Below the pieces are notes generated by a model that saw only the letters and a list, made by a program, of their open reading frames with translations, was not told the DNA's origin and did no database searches. This document shows, in pieces, positions 11,512 to 24,207 of a stretch of DNA of 64,000 nucleotides. How positions within the stretch are numbered: the first letter of the stretch is position 1; the number at the start of each line of letters is the position of its first letter. The stretch spans positions 62,001 through 126,000 of the forward strand of contig JAIVFJ010000019.1 of the NCBI GenBank assembly GCA_025765615.1, read 5' to 3'. The translations under genes and the position numbers were made by a program. The DNA comes from Zopfochytrium polystomum. Taxonomy: Eukaryota; Chytridiomycota; Chytridiomycetes; Chytridiales; Chytridiaceae.

Positions 11512-14500
11512 CTACCGCTCCAGCGCCGCCACCACCGGGAACGCCACAAACACAGACACCCCCGCCCCAAGGGCCACCAGCGTGTTGGTGCTGCTCCTGC
11601 TGCTGCTGCCGCCCCCGCCAGCTCCTGCGCCTGCATCGTCGCCGCCGCCGCCGCCGCCGTCGACGAGCAAGCGGCGGTCGCCGCGGAACTCGGGCGCCAG
11701 CCAGAACCGCACGGCCGCGTGGTCCGCGCACAGCCAGCTGCCCTGCTGGATCTGCACGCGCGGCGGCTCGCCCCGCGCGCCGCCTCCTCCTCCCGTCCCG
11801 CCGCCAGCCGAGGCCGCCAGCGGCACTGCCGCCGCCGCCGCCGCCGCCGACAGCGACAGCAAGCTGCTTGTTCGTGCACCGCCGCGACGGGGACCGCCAC
11901 CGCCGCCGCCGCCGCCGTCCGGTCGCCACACGAGCTCGGTGCCGCCCTTGTCCACGGATCGCACGGAGCGCCCGTCGCGGCTGAACGCCGCCGCCACCAC
12001 GTCGTCCGTGTGCGCAGCAAGCCGGTGCGTCTCGGCCGCCTGCTGCAGCGTCACGTGCTTCTGCTCGCCGCCAACCCCAACCACCGGCTCCCCGCCGCCA
12101 CCATCCTCCGCCGCCGCCGCCGCCGCCGCCGTAGCAGCACCAAGGTCCCACACGCGCACGGTCTTGTCCTCGGACGCCGACACGACGCGGCGGCCGTCGG
12201 GGCTAAACGCGACCGCGGTGACGGTGTACGCGTGGCCGCGGAGCACGAAGCCGAGCCTGGCTGCGGCAACGTCCCAGACGCCGACGGAGCCGTCGTACTG
12301 CCCCGTGACGACCCTGGCGCCGTCGGGGCTGAACGCGGCGGAGCGGTAGTACTTGCGCCCGCGGGCCTCGAGCCGCTGGACCTCTGCGGCGGTCTCGACG
12401 TCCCAGACGCGCAGGACGGCGCCGTCGCCGCAGGACAGCACGCGGGCGGAGTCGCGGGAGAAGGCGGCGGCGCGGATCGGGTGGCCGTGCCCGACGAGGG
12501 TGCGCAGGACGGCGCCGGACGCCGCGTCAAAGACGCGCACGGTGCGGTCGTCGCCGCCCGTGACCAGCAGCCGCGCGTCGGCGCTGAACTCGACAGAGTT
12601 GACCCACCCGCGGTGCGTGTCGGCCGGTCGCGCGCGTTCGCCGCCCGTCGACGCGTTCCAGATCACCACCGCGCCGTCGGCGCTGCCCGACGCCACGCTG
12701 CGCCCGTCCGCGCTCGCCGCCACCGCGAGCACCCGCGTCGCGTGGCCCCGCTGCGCCGCCGCGCGCTCCGCGGCCCGCTCGACCGCCGCCGCCGCGCCGG
12801 GCCACGCCGCCCGCGCCGCGGCGGAACTCGCCATGCCCCCGCCGCCCCCGGTCGCCCCCGCCGCGCCGCCGGCGTCCCAGATGCGGATTGTGCGGTCGGC
12901 GCTGCCGGACGCGACGAACCGGCCGTTGGGGCTGACGGCGACGGAGCGCACCTGCGCCGTGTGGCCGGCCAGCCGGCGCAGCTCGGTGCCGTTGGCCGCG
13001 CTGCGGATGCGGACCGTCTTGTCAAAGCTGCCGGCGACGACGTACTGGCCGTCGGGGCTGAACGCGGCGGACAGCACCGCGTAGTGGATCTCGAGGCGGT
13101 GCATCCGGGCTTCGCCGCCGCCGCCGCCGCCTCCGACGCCGACGACGCCCCCGTCTCCACCGTCGCTGCTACCACCACTGCCGCCGCCTCCGCTACCGAA
13201 GCTGCCGCCGCCAGAAATCAGCTCCCACATGCCGAGCGACCCGTCGTCCGAGCCCGACAGCAACACCTCGCGGTCCGGGCTGAACCCGACGGCGTTGACG
13301 CTGCCGGCGTGGCCGTCGAGGGCGGCCAGCAGATCTCCTGTGGCGGCGACCCAGACGCGGACGGTCTTGTCCTCGCCGCCGGAGGCGATCAGGGCGGCGT
13401 CGGGGCTGACGGCGACGGCGAGCACCTCGTCGGTGTGGCCGAGCAATGTGCGGACGACGCTGCGGGTGGCGAGGTCCCAGATTTTGACCGACTTGTCGGC
13501 GCTGGCCGACACGACGCGGGCGGCCCGGTCTGGGGTGAAGGCGACGGCCCACACAGGGCCGTCGTGGCCCTCGAGGGTGAGGAGCTCGGCGCCGAGCGCG
13601 GTGCTCCAGACGCGCACGGTGCAGTCCTGCGAGCCCGAGGCGACTAGCTCAAAGTTGGCGCTGCAGGCCACGGACGTGACCGCCAGGGTGTGTTTCTGGA
13701 GTTTGTGGAGCTCCTGGCCCGTGCGCGCGTCCCAGATCCTCACGGTGCGGTCGCGCGACGCCGAGACGATCTGCTGGCCGTCGGGGCTGAACACCACGCA
13801 GTTGACTTCGTCCGTGTGGCCTTCCAGCACGTTGATGCAGCCGGGCCACGTCGTCCAGCCGCCCTTGAGCACGCGCGGGACGGGCACGTCGGCGGGGAGG
13901 CTTTTCGCGTAGAGTCGATAGAACCCCGACGTGGTTGGGGAGAACGGGACGGCGGTGAAGTAGACCTGGAGTGCCGATTCCTGCAGCGGTATCAGAAACT
14001 TTTGGATCACGCGGACCACGTCCTGGAGGAGCACGTGCAAGTAGACCGAGCCGCGGTCGATCAGGATTTCAAAGTCGGAGGTCGCGTTTTGCAGTGCGCT
14101 CATGGCCGGCATTGCGAGGGGGAGGATCTGGAGGAGGCTCATCGCCTCGAGGAGGTGGTGCAACTTGGTGGAGAAGAGCGTGTGGAGCTGGCGCTCGAGC
14201 GCGGTCATCAGCGAAGATCGGCTGCCTGATGGCCGGGGCGTGGACCGCGACGACGATGCGCTCAGGGCCGATGCGCTCGCCCTCGTCATTGCAAATGAGG
14301 GGCTTTTGCTGCGTGCTGGATCTTTCTTCTTGCGGTTGAACATGGCGGTCAGCCAGTACTTTGGCGGCTTGTAGGGCAGCTCCTCCGACGATGTGGGGGG
14401 GCTTCCGTCGCTTGGAGGCGAGGCGGGCAAGGTGGGCGAGGCCGGGTTGCGGACCAATCCGAACCAAGTCCATTGGGGCTGGTCCGCTATGTACAGCTCC

Positions 14501-17500
14501 GCCGAAGTTCCGCTTGCCGCGTCTTGGCAGTGCTCCCAAAAGTGCTGGACGGCGTAGCGCACGTGCTCGCTGATGCGCCTGCGCACAAAGTTTTTAAAGT
14601 CGGGGACCTCGTCGTGGGCGGCCTTGTACGGCAGGTTGCACATGTTGAACGTAAGGTTCTCGCAGAGCGCCATCACGCACCAGCGTGCGATGTCGCCGTG
14701 CGCTTTGAAGATGTCGACCTGGAGCCTCGAGTCGGCGTAGCGAGTCGGGTCCACCAGGTAGTCCTTGACCGACTTGTGGAAGAGGCGCAGCTTGTTGGTG
14801 CCGTTGTCGAGCACGAGAATCGGTTCCAGCATGCGGATCGCCCGCATCACGTCGTCGGGGTTGTCTTCTGCCAGCAAGGCGACCATGCCCGAGGCGGTGA
14901 GCGGCTTTTTCAGCAGGGCGATGGTGAACAACACGTGCACCAGCGTTTCTTTCGGCCCGTCCGAGTCAAACAGCTGTCCGAATACTCTTGCGTACATGAG
15001 ATCCATGCTGCCGAGGAGGTCCGAGGGAAGGTTTCGGATTTCGGCCATTGTGATGCTTGCTTCTCTTTCGAGCAGCTTGCACGCGGCGATCAGCCAGACA
15101 AAGATGCCCCCGGACTTGCTGACAAGCAGCTTGGCGCCGTTGATGACCAGGTCGGCGTTGGCTCCGTGCGCCTCGAGGAACTTTTGCGCAAATACGATCT
15201 GGTCCGCGTGGTTCTGCTTCTGGTTGGGCTCGATTTTTATGGTAGACAGCTCCTCGAGGGCGCGCTTGATGTCGTCTTCCGGGCGGGCAGTCACGAGCAG
15301 CTTCACCTGCGCCGGCAGGCTGTTGTCCAGCTGCTTGAAGATTTGCAGAATCTCGTTCCGCTGATGAAGCGTCTCGCACTCGTCGAGGGCGTCGACGACC
15401 AGAACGACGGGCCTCTGCAGCTTGTTCGCATCGGAAATGTACTTCAAAGGGCTCGCGATGAGCGTGGAGAACAGTTCTGGGAGGGGACGAGACAGGACGT
15501 CGGGCGTGTTTTTGTACACGGCAAGGAGGACGTTTCCGTAGTGAACGCTAAACTGCGCCAACCCGAATGCCAACGTTACAATCAGGTTTCTCGCGCTGCT
15601 GCGGCGCTCGTCGTCGTGCTTGCAGAAAAACTGGCCGCCCAACAGGCTGAGCGCCTGGAGCTCGTTGGCAATGACGGCAGCCATGACCGATTTGCCCACC
15701 CCGGCTGCACCACATAGCCACATGACGCGATGAGAGTATGACGTGCCAGGTCTGCTCGTGGACTTTGCCGTCCCCACAGTCGGCAGCGTCGGTCCCTGCT
15801 GAACGGATTCCCCAAATGCTGCCGTGGACGGCGGTGAGAGAAACTCCAGCACCTTATCCACCAGCCATTGTCTCGTTCCAGGCAAAAACTCTTTCAGTAG
15901 ACGATCGCGCTCAATGTCCATTTCCGCCGAAAGCGGTTTGAGCCAGTCTTCGAGGCTGTCGATGCTCTGGCGGGGTAGTGATATATCTCGAGCTGGAGTT
16001 TCGTTTTCTTGTTCGATTTTGCGCTTGTTCCACACTTCTCTGGCTCGAGTGACGATTCTGGATGGATTTCAATTGTTAAAAAACGATCGGGCAACAATAC
16101 AGACGGCTCACCGATCCACATCATTCTTCGGATCCACCACCGCGCCCTGCAGCGCCAAAACCTTTGCGACCGTGTGCCGAACGGTCTGGCGGCGCGGGCT
16201 CATTTTGTGAATGTGAAACCTGTCGGGGAAGTCGCTCGCGTCGAACTTGTTGAACAGGATAATGGCGGGGCGGTTCGTGCCATTGAACGGCACTTTGGCG
16301 CGCTCGGACAGAAAAACGGGCAACACGTCGCAGCCGTGCTCTTCTTTCATTTGGAGGGCGAGCTCCCACTAGTTTTTCATTTTGTTTTTTGTATTTGTGG
16401 TTGAGTATAAGGGAAAAATAATTAAGGGGAGGGTGCAGGCTTACTACGATTCCCCAGTCGAGGCGTGGGAGTGTGGATCATACGCCACAAAAGAAAAAAA
16501 AAGAAAAAAAAAGGCAGAGTAAGGCGACGGTGGGATTTACCTCGAGCAGGACATTATCCGGGGTCTCATCGGCCTTCCGCATGTGCTCCATCGCTTTCTC
16601 GGAGCACAGCAGGATGTGCACGCCGGAATGATACAGCGCCGACATAAAGTTTTGCTCCCAGTCCTCGCCGGCGGCAAGGCAAAACGCGTCGAGAAACGGG
16701 TGGAGGCCGTCGTACTTCGACTCTTGCGGGTGGATGCCGCCGAGGTAGAAGGCGCGCTCGTTGTTCAGGATCTTGTCCATTTGCCAAAAAAGCTCCCTCG
16801 CGACTTGGCTCTCGGTGGACTGGCGGTAGCTTAAAGGTTGACGAGGAAAATAGAAAGCGGTTCCGGTTTTGTTGGAGATTTTTTGTTAGTGTGCGGGTTG
16901 ATTTCACGGTATTTGGAGGGACTAGGGAGCACCTGATGAAAAAGGGGTGCCTTTGGACTAGAAACTTGCATTTCCAGTTGTGCATGATGTGGTCCGTCCA
17001 CTTCTCTTTGAGGGCGAGAACAGGAAAGTCAGGAGTGGTTCGCTGAGGTGAATTCCAACGAGCCGAGCCAAGCTCACCAGTGGGCAGCGGTATCGCTACA
17101 GGGTTCTGGCTTTGGTTTGGCGCTGTAGGAGTCTGCACAGGGGCTCCGGTAGGCGGATCGGGCGGGCGAGGCGAGTGGCTGCTTTCTAGAGTGATCACCT
17201 TTTTCAGAGGCGAACACAAAAAGAGGTTGCCGCAATCAAAGTTAAAAGCAAGGTGGGGGGATGCACAGAGTCGTCACAATGTCGGTGTTTACCTCCCACT
17301 GATAATTCTGCGACAGGACACCGACAATATCGTCGTCGCTTCCGAGGATGCAGACCTCGCCATTTGCCGGGTCCGTGTACTCGAGCTCGACGGGTTCGGA
17401 TATGCGCCATGCGGACGCGACCTTTTGAAGCAGGCTATCGTAGCCGGCGGCAGGCACGACCCTGATGTTTCGGTACCTGTCCTTGAATTTGCAGCGAATG

Positions 17501-17589
17501 AGAATGTCGTTGCTAGAATTAAGTTGGTTTTGAGACGAGGGTTGCGAGAGAAGCCGTTGCGGCTGATGCTGCTGCTGCTGCCGGCTCAT
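11512..17589 (-). CDS. PB1-TIR-NACHT-WD40 NLR-like protein
   Basis: Six exons (17589-17293, 17198-17078, 17005-16933, 16829-16541, 16368-16112, 16057-11512) sum to 5583 nt, exact frame, 1860 aa. The ATG at 17589 opens the protein. Residues about 25-98 look like PB1: basic CKFKDRYRNIRV, then an acidic OPCA-like LEYTDPANGEVCILGSDDDI. A Pro-rich linker follows. Residues about 150-330 read as TIR: YRQSTESQVARELFWQMD, GEDWEQNFMSALYHS, VHILLCSEKAM, then LLE-WELALQMK and VLPVFL. The Glu of WEL sits at the position of the catalytic Glu of NADase TIRs. NACHT: Walker A CGAAGVGKS (about 462), Walker B VVLVVDALDEC (about 565). Thirteen WD40 blades run from about 1085 (INVLEGHTDEVNCVVFSPDG), with Gly/Ala-rich insertions and a low-complexity tail. 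By family knowledge the WD region senses, NACHT oligomerises, and TIR signals or cleaves NAD+. The role here is inferred. Confidence 0.85.
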
Positions 17590-19268
17590 GGTCTTCGCGT
17601 TGTGTCGGTTTTATTATTTTTCGTTGCGTGTTTTGGGTGTTGATCCGTTTAGGTAGACGGGCCGCTGATTAGACGTGGTTCGTTTCTTTTTGGGTGGAGA
17701 AGAGGAACGTTAGTGTTGGAAGAGGCACAAGGCAACGGGGTTAGCTGATGGGGAATGCGGGCACGGGTGGTCAGTACTTAGCGAGTTGAGGAAGGGGCTG
17801 GAAAGACACCCGTGTGGTAGTTGGCCGACTGGGTGGTGCCACGCTATGCTCCCTCTCACCCGACGCAGGTCGTTCAGTTGCTGGTTCGTTCGTTCGTTCG
17901 TTCGTTTAATGGCCGACCCGATCGGATCGATCGAACGCGACGGGAAATGCAAAGATCACGCTGAACTCACGAAACCGCCTCCCTGCCTCCGCCGCCGCCG
18001 CCGCCGCCGTCGTCGTCCTCCTCTTCGTCTCGACCCAAGCCCTCCCCACTCCAGCCACCTCTGCGCCCCCACCCCCCCAGGACCCTCCACACCTCCTGTA
18101 CACGTTTCCCTCCCCTCCTGCTTGATGCAACCGCGTCGCTGCTGCTACGTGCGCTGCGTGCGCGCTGCGTACTGCGTGCTGCCGCAAGTCCGCTTAGTGC
18201 TGCTTGCTTCTTTGCGGCTGCAATGGATGTGTGTGTTGGGGGCCGACACCGGATGAATCGTGAGAGTACTGATACGAGAACGACGGGGAGGGGCGAATAC
18301 GTGAAAAAGTAGAAGGGGGCGAGTGTGGGTAAGAAGCGAAGTAGGATACGACTCGGGGTAGAATGCGCTCGATCGATCCAGTAGATCAGGTTCGATCGAA
18401 AGATATGTAAAACGTGTCCGTTCTTCTTTCGCTTGTTCTTCTTCGCCCTTCGTTTCTGCGCCACCGACGGCACAGAGCCGACTATTTCTTTTTTTTTGTT
18501 TGTTTTTGGCGCTCAGCGTCATGCGGCGCTTCCGTCCGACCTTTCTGTCTGTCTCTCCCGCTCTGTCTCTGTCTGGTTTTTGCGGTTTTTGGCCAGACGA
18601 GACGAGGGCCAAGTTCGGAAAAATTGGGAGAGATGAATATGCCAGGGGAAAAAAAAAGGTGGAAAAATGGAAAGGAAATGACGCAAACAACACTATTCAG
18701 GATTCAAGAAGAGTGGCCCAAGGGCGGGAAAAAAAAAATAAAAAATAAAAATAAAAACAGAGAGAGAGAGCCACAGTGTATTTTATACAGAACGAAAAGG
18801 GGAGAGACTTCAACACACATCCCCCCTCTCGCAACATTGCAAATAAAATGACATTATTGACCTGGTCACCCCAGTCAAAAGGGGGACTGGGTAAGAGCAT
18901 ACCCACCAGCCAGGGCAAACCCTAAATTTGCCCCCAAATGGCAGCCAGTGCCATTCTGGCAAATGGCGTGGCAAATTTGGACAGAGGCCAAACGAGGGCA
19001 AATCCGTCCCTGCATAGACAGGTTTATTCGCTGGGGTATTCTTTTCTTTTCTTAAACTGACTAGTCTTCGCTCTTTTGCGTCGTTCACAGTTCCACTGCC
19101 TCTTGTTCACCCTTGTCGCCACATCCAATACACCATCAAAATGCCCACAAAAAACGTCAATGCAGGCCAACACGCCCACCACAAGAGGCTTCGTTCAGAA
19201 GAGTCGTACTCCACACACTCACAGTCCTTGACAGGAAGCATCTCAACACGCCCCAAGCACATTGCGGT
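17590..19268. other. Intergenic region, simple-sequence rich
   Basis: This is the 5' flank of the NLR-like gene. It has a (GTTC)n run near 17885-17905, GC-rich triplet repeats near 17985-18010 and purine-rich stretches near 18640-18770. Open frames here are low-complexity and inconsistent between strands. I see no supported gene. Confidence 0.4.
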
Positions 19269-19350
19269 TGTTGGGTGGAACTGACCAGTGAGCAGAAAGA
19301 GGCACAAGACAGACCCAAGCCTATTTTGACTGTTGGTTATCATTCTACAC

Positions 19351-19659
19351 TGTCAGGAACATGGCAGGACAGGACAAGGCAGACAAGGAACTGTGAGGAG
19401 TGATGATTGTATTGGAAACAATAATTCACTTGAGGGATGGGACAGGTCCCCCCATCCCCCTTTTATACCTTTGGAGAGTCTTCCTTGTCAAGACTCAAAG
19501 AAAGTTCCAGAAAGAGCAATTAGTAATACAATGATACCAATGATACCAATGACAACAAGACAAGTCAGGAAAGCAAAGAAGGTTCTAGAATGTTCCACAA
19601 GGCTCCATGAAGGAATGTTCTTGAAGGTTTCAGAGGTTTCCGGAGGGGGATTCATAACA
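19351..19659 (-). repeat. Solo LTR (short type) of the Ty3/gypsy chromovirus, inserted in a family-2 LTR
   Basis: It is 309 bp, TGTCAGG to ATAACA on the plus strand, so the element orientation is minus. The 5-bp target duplication TACAC is present at 19346-19350 and 19660-19664. It carries one copy of the 45-bp heat-shock-like repeat unit. Confidence 0.9.
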
Positions 19660-19861
19660 TACACAATGCCCATGGCGAGAGCAAGACACTGCCAATGCAG
19701 ACCCAGGCACTGGCTTGCACTGTTGACAAATACTCCGAGTATTAAGTGGAACAGAAACCTGGCGTTAACAGCTTTCCTCCTCCTCTGCTCAAGCAGATAA
19801 TATAGAAGAGGTTTTCACCCTGTGCTGGTTACACTCACCTGTTATGGTGTGCATATCATGA

Positions 19862-20214
19862 TGTCAGGAACAGGGCAGGACAGGACAAGGCAGACAAGGA
19901 ACTGAGAGGAGTGATGATTGTATTGGAAACAATAATTCACTTGAGGGATGGGACAGGTCCCCCATCCCCCTTTTATACCTTTTGAGAGTGTTCCTTGTCA
20001 AGACTCCAAGAAAGTTCCAGAAAGAGCAATTAGTAATACAATGATACCAATGATACCAATGACAACAAGACAAGTCAGGAAAGCAAAGAAGGTTCCAGAA
20101 GGTTCCACAAGGTTCCATGAAGGAATGTTCTAGAAGGTTCCAGAAGGTTCCAGAAGGTTCCATGAAGGAATGTTCTAGAAGGTTCCAGAGGTTTCCAGAG
20201 GGTGATTCATAACA
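19862..20214 (-). repeat. Solo LTR (long type) of the chromovirus family
   Basis: This 353-bp copy has TGTCAGG and ATAACA termini and two 45-bp repeat units. The target duplication is imperfect (ATCAT plus extra bases on the left). It is inserted in the family-2 LTR. Confidence 0.88.
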
Positions 20215-20344
20215 ATCATTATGTATCAATTATTCATAACAGTTTTTTTCTCTTTCTCTGCAAGTTGAGGAGAAGGACCACCCACAAACACATCACCACT
20301 TCATTCACCCCTTCCGCTCCCTCACTCAGAGTTGACGGTTTAGA

Positions 20345-21866
20345 GTATGTATAATTTGCAATTGGACTCCTCCCAAGAGGCCCTGTCTGTGTCATGCGGT
20401 GAACAACATGTAGCGAAAAAAGGCCTGTTTTTGCACCAAACTGTTTGGTTAGTATCAAAGAGGCGCTGAACGGATCTGTTTTGTTCCTTCTATCTCAAGG
20501 AGAGATTCAGTACAACCGGAAGCTCAGTGTTTGGGGTACAAACAAACTGCAGACAACCCGTCGAGGTGAAATGTCGTACAGCACCGCCTTTCCCATCCAT
20601 GGAAGGCTATCACTGAAAAGAATATCCAGCCAAATGTGCAATGAGTGCACCCAAGCAGTTACTGTCAGGCGTTTCTTTGCACTTTGCTACCTTTAGTGCA
20701 AGTTTTCCCCACCAATTGCTGGGGTTTTAGACAAAAGCGAAATAAAATAAAAATATTAATAAAATCACAAAAGAATAGCTGATTCAAACACTTCCGGTTC
20801 ATCCAATTGCAAATGGGACAGAACAAAATGAACTGTTCATATATTTAGTAGAGCGATATGCCGTTGGCGCCAAAGCAGAGACACACAGTGCTTTTGCCGA
20901 ATGGTCTTCTCCCTCCGTTAGCTCGACCATCCTCATCGCCCAGATCCAAAATTTGGTCGGTGGGGGCAGCGAACCAATGAGCTTTTTAGTATGAATAATA
21001 AACCAATGCGGGAAACCTGTGGACGCGGTTGCGGATTCTTTTTTTGCACGTGGCGGGAGCGGCCACGCGGAACAGATCAACTGAATTTTCGCAACGTTGC
21101 GGGGTTCACAAAGCCTTTCCCACCCCAGTTTTTGTTGTTTCCTTTTTCCACCCCCGCTTCCCGCTGGCGCTGAGCAGATCAACAATACTCGAAAAGTGCT
21201 TTGCATGAGCAGTTTTTTGTGCGCTCGGGTTGAGTTTACATTTTTCAAGTTGGGAAAGAATCGAGTCGAATGTGGGCGGCGGCATGTGCAGAAACGTTGA
21301 TTGAAACAGGAATAAGGGACAACGATATGCAGTAGATGGGGCAGCTGGGGGGCGGCAACCCATCCGCTAAACATTTCCAAGGTTAATCCCTGAACCTTCG
21401 CGCAGGTACACTCCCATGCAGCTTTGCAGGCGGCGCTGGGGCTGGGTCTGTTCACCTCCTCGAGGAAACACGATGTGCAAGCGGTCGGGGTTTGAAAACT
21501 GGAACCATTTCCTTTTCAGACCCCGACGACGCAACGAGAGATTCCACTGACGACCGCCTCACCTCATCAGGTCCCCCGGCCCCCAATCCCTCCGCCCCTT
21601 GTTGACTGTCGTCGTCATCTGCACGCCCCCGACCGAAATCCCCGAAGGCGATCTCGTCCCCGCGATTCCCGCAGGGTCTGCTTCCGAATCAGTTTGGTCT
21701 CAGGGGCGAAACATACGTGCACCGTCCCTCGGTGATTAGCGGAGAGCAATCGTGGAATCGAACTTCAATAGACGACCTTGTTCCCGCACACATAGCGCAC
21801 TGCCCCACAGCAACACGCCACACGCCACAGATCGCACCCTCGCCAATCGCTCCTCTTCTACGCCCA
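20345..21866. other. Intergenic region upstream of the cyclin gene
   Basis: AT-rich to 21.3 kb, then GC-rich. It is likely to contain the cyclin promoter and 5'UTR. I found no credible gene on either strand. Confidence 0.4.
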
Positions 21867-24069
21867 ATGGGTGCCGATGCGGAATTTCGGCGGACGCTGC
21901 GGCCAGCTGCCCTCGCGGATGCAAAAGCGAATGACGGTTCCTCAGAGTACACGGACGAGATCATGCGGTTTATGCTGGAAGCAGAGGTAAGGGGGTTTCC
22001 ACGCACACCGATTTTTCTTTCGCTCTGCTCCCCACCTACTCAACGCACTCCTCTCATCCTCTTGCGTGAAGCAGTCGAGCGTCCTCCCCTCGCCGCACTA
22101 CATGGACTACCAGCCCGAGCTGACCTGGGCGCTGCGCCGCACCCTCGTGACCTGGCTGATTGCGGTGCACGCCGAGCTGGGCCTGCAACCCGAGACGCTT
22201 CACCTCGCGGTCAACCTGCTGGACCGCGCGTGCAGTGCGACTGCAACTCCATCGACTCCAACACCAACACCATTTGCACCGACAGCACCAGCGGCGGCAC
22301 ACAGCGCCGCACCGGTGACTCTTGCCGATCGCAAGGCCCTCCTCCCCGTCACCGGCGGCCCGCGCGCCCACCGCCTGCTGGCCCTGACGTGCCTGTGGAT
22401 CGCCGCAAAGTACGAGGAGAACAACGGCCGCGTGCCGCCGCTGCGCGTCCTGGCGCGCCTCCTGCTGCGCGGCGACCCAACGCCGGCGGCGGTCGAACAA
22501 AACGCCGCGACGGCGGCGGCTGCTGCTGACTTTGTTGCCGCCGAGGCCGCCGTGCTGCGTGCCTGCGGCTTCGCCGTCGGCCACCGCCCAACCGCCGTCG
22601 CGCTCCTCGCCGCCGCCGCCGCCACCGCCAAGCCGTGCCCCGAGGAGCGGGCCGGCGACCACGGGCGGTTCGCCCGCGTCGTCGCCAGCCTTGCCGTCGA
22701 CACCACCCTGCTCCACCGCCGCTTCCTCTCGTGCCGTCCCAGCCACGTCGCCACAGCGTGCGCCACCATCGCCGCCGCGATCGTCGGCGGCAGCGGCAGT
22801 TTCCGTTGCAACCGAGGCCCCGGAGACCAGGCGCTTCCCACGTCGCACTGCTGCTACTCCTGCCGCGGCGCGCTAGGCCCGCTGTCCCCGCCGTCGCTGC
22901 ACCCGTCCCCGCGGCTGCTGCCGCGCTCACACGCCGCTCGCTGCGCGGACGATGTTGACGACCGCGACCACGATGGCGACGACGGCGACACGTACGAAAC
23001 TGGCGGCAAAGCGGCGGCGGCAGCGCCGGCCGTCGCGGCCATCGTCGCGGCGCTCGAGGACTGCCTGGCGCACGTGCCGCCGTCGCTCGCGGACAAGTAC
23101 GCGTCGTTGTCGGCGCTGTCGCCGTCGTCGTCGGCGTCGTTGTCGGTCGACGGCGACGGCGGCGCGCGCTGGGACGCCGCGGCGCGCGTGCGCGAGTGGG
23201 TGGTGTCAAGGAGGAGGGCGTGCTCAGGCCAGCACCACCACCACCGCGACAGCCGCCACGACCGCCACCGCCGCTCGCCGGCGTCGCCGTCGCCGCTGCT
23301 CCGCGATGAGGACGAGGACACCGCCGCCGCCCGCACGGCGGGGGGCATGCTGACTCCGCCCAAGGACGGCCACGACGGACCCCGCCGCGGCGCCGTCCCG
23401 CCTCCGCCCGCGCCCCAGCCAGCGCCGCCGCCGCCACCGCCGCCACGGCAGCAACCGCCGCTCCTCTACGGCTCCTACGCGCCCCCGCGCTTCCTGCCAC
23501 CCGCGCATCCGCACGTCTTCCCGCTGCTGTCCGGCGCGCCGTACCTGCCCCTCGACGTGCCGCGCGTCGCGCTGCCGCCGCCGCAACCGCCGCCGCCGTC
23601 GACTGCGCTCCTCGTGCCGCCGGGCAGCCGCTACAGCAACAACAATTACAGCCGTTACAGCAACAGCAGCATCAGCAGCAGCAGCAGCATCGCGGCAGAG
23701 GCCACCGGCTCGCTGCTCCGGCTGGCCACGGCGACGGCGGCGTCGACAGGGACGGCGGCCGGCGGCGCAGCCCTGCTGCTCCACCACAGCTTCCACAACA
23801 ACAACCACCACAACAACAACCACCACTACTACTCCCACTCGCACCGCCGCCACCACAACCTCCTGCTCCCGGACCCGCAGGACGCGCTCGCCGTCTGCCA
23901 TCGCCCCGCCGCCAACAACCACCACCACCACCACACCCGCACCCGCGTGGGCTCGCGCAGCGGCGACGGCGCCGGCGCCGGTGGTGCGACGCTGCCGACC
24001 CCCGCGCACCCTGTCGCTCCCGTGCCGAGTGCGATGGCGGCGTCGCGGGCTTACTGGAGCGGACGTTAG
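21867..24069 (+). CDS. B-type-like cyclin with long low-complexity C-terminal region
   Basis: Two exons (21867-21986, 22075-24069) join in phase 0 over a gtaagg...gcag intron, giving 704 aa. The start is the first in-frame ATG; the frame extends upstream without ATG to 21717. Residues about 25-45 read EYTDEIMRFMLEAE and continue after the intron with SSVLPSPHYMDYQPELTW and LRRTLVTWLIAVHAELGLQP, ETLHLAVNLLDR. This is the MRAIL-type cyclin box of A/B cyclins, here LRRTL. LTCLWIAAKYEE follows. The box is interrupted by Ala/Thr/Pro insertions. A second fold may run to about residue 260. The remainder is Pro-, Ser-, His- and Asn-rich. By family it would bind and activate a CDK. I see no clear destruction box before the cyclin box. 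Assignment to mitotic cyclin B versus another class is uncertain. Confidence 0.82.
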
Positions 24070-24152
24070 GCGCGGAACGGGCAAGGGTAGTCACCGCGCT
24101 TCGCAAAGGCCAAGAGGAAAGGCCCTCTCGGCCGGGAGTGTCATATCTGGCT

Positions 24153-24153
<1 letters not shown>

Positions 24154-24204
<51 letters not shown>
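24154..24204. repeat. (CT)n microsatellite
   Basis: About 25 CT units lie just 3' of the cyclin gene. Confidence 0.95.

Positions 24205-24207
<3 letters not shown>

Larger units (their letters stand above)
19269..20344 (+). repeat. Family-2 LTR (TGTTGGG start) interrupted by two younger LTRs
   Basis: This copy matches the 414-bp solo LTR at 38945-39358 in the same order: GGAACTGACC start, CAATGCAGACC, TTCCTCCTCCTC, TATCAATTATTCATAACAG, and the CACTTCATTCA end. It is split by insertions at 19351-19659 and 19862-20214. Its own terminal duplication is no longer evident. Confidence 0.75.

Noticed and set aside
11719..13647. 642-codon plus-strand ORF
   Set aside because: It is antisense to the WD40 exon. 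The Arg/Ala/Gly-biased composition is what GC-rich antisense DNA gives, and there is no domain.
17967..18693. Overlapping minus-strand ORFs in the NLR-like gene's 5' flank
   Set aside because: They arise from purine/pyrimidine-rich simple sequence, with no ATG context, splice pattern or domain.
19948..20133. Small ORF beginning MGQVPHPPFIPFE, repeated at many sites
   Set aside because: It occurs in every copy of the chromovirus LTR and overlaps the TATA and heat-shock-like region, so it is LTR sequence and not a gene family.
22349..23500. 383-codon minus-strand ORF across the cyclin gene
   Set aside because: It is an Arg/Ala-rich shadow of the cyclin exon with no recognisable domain.
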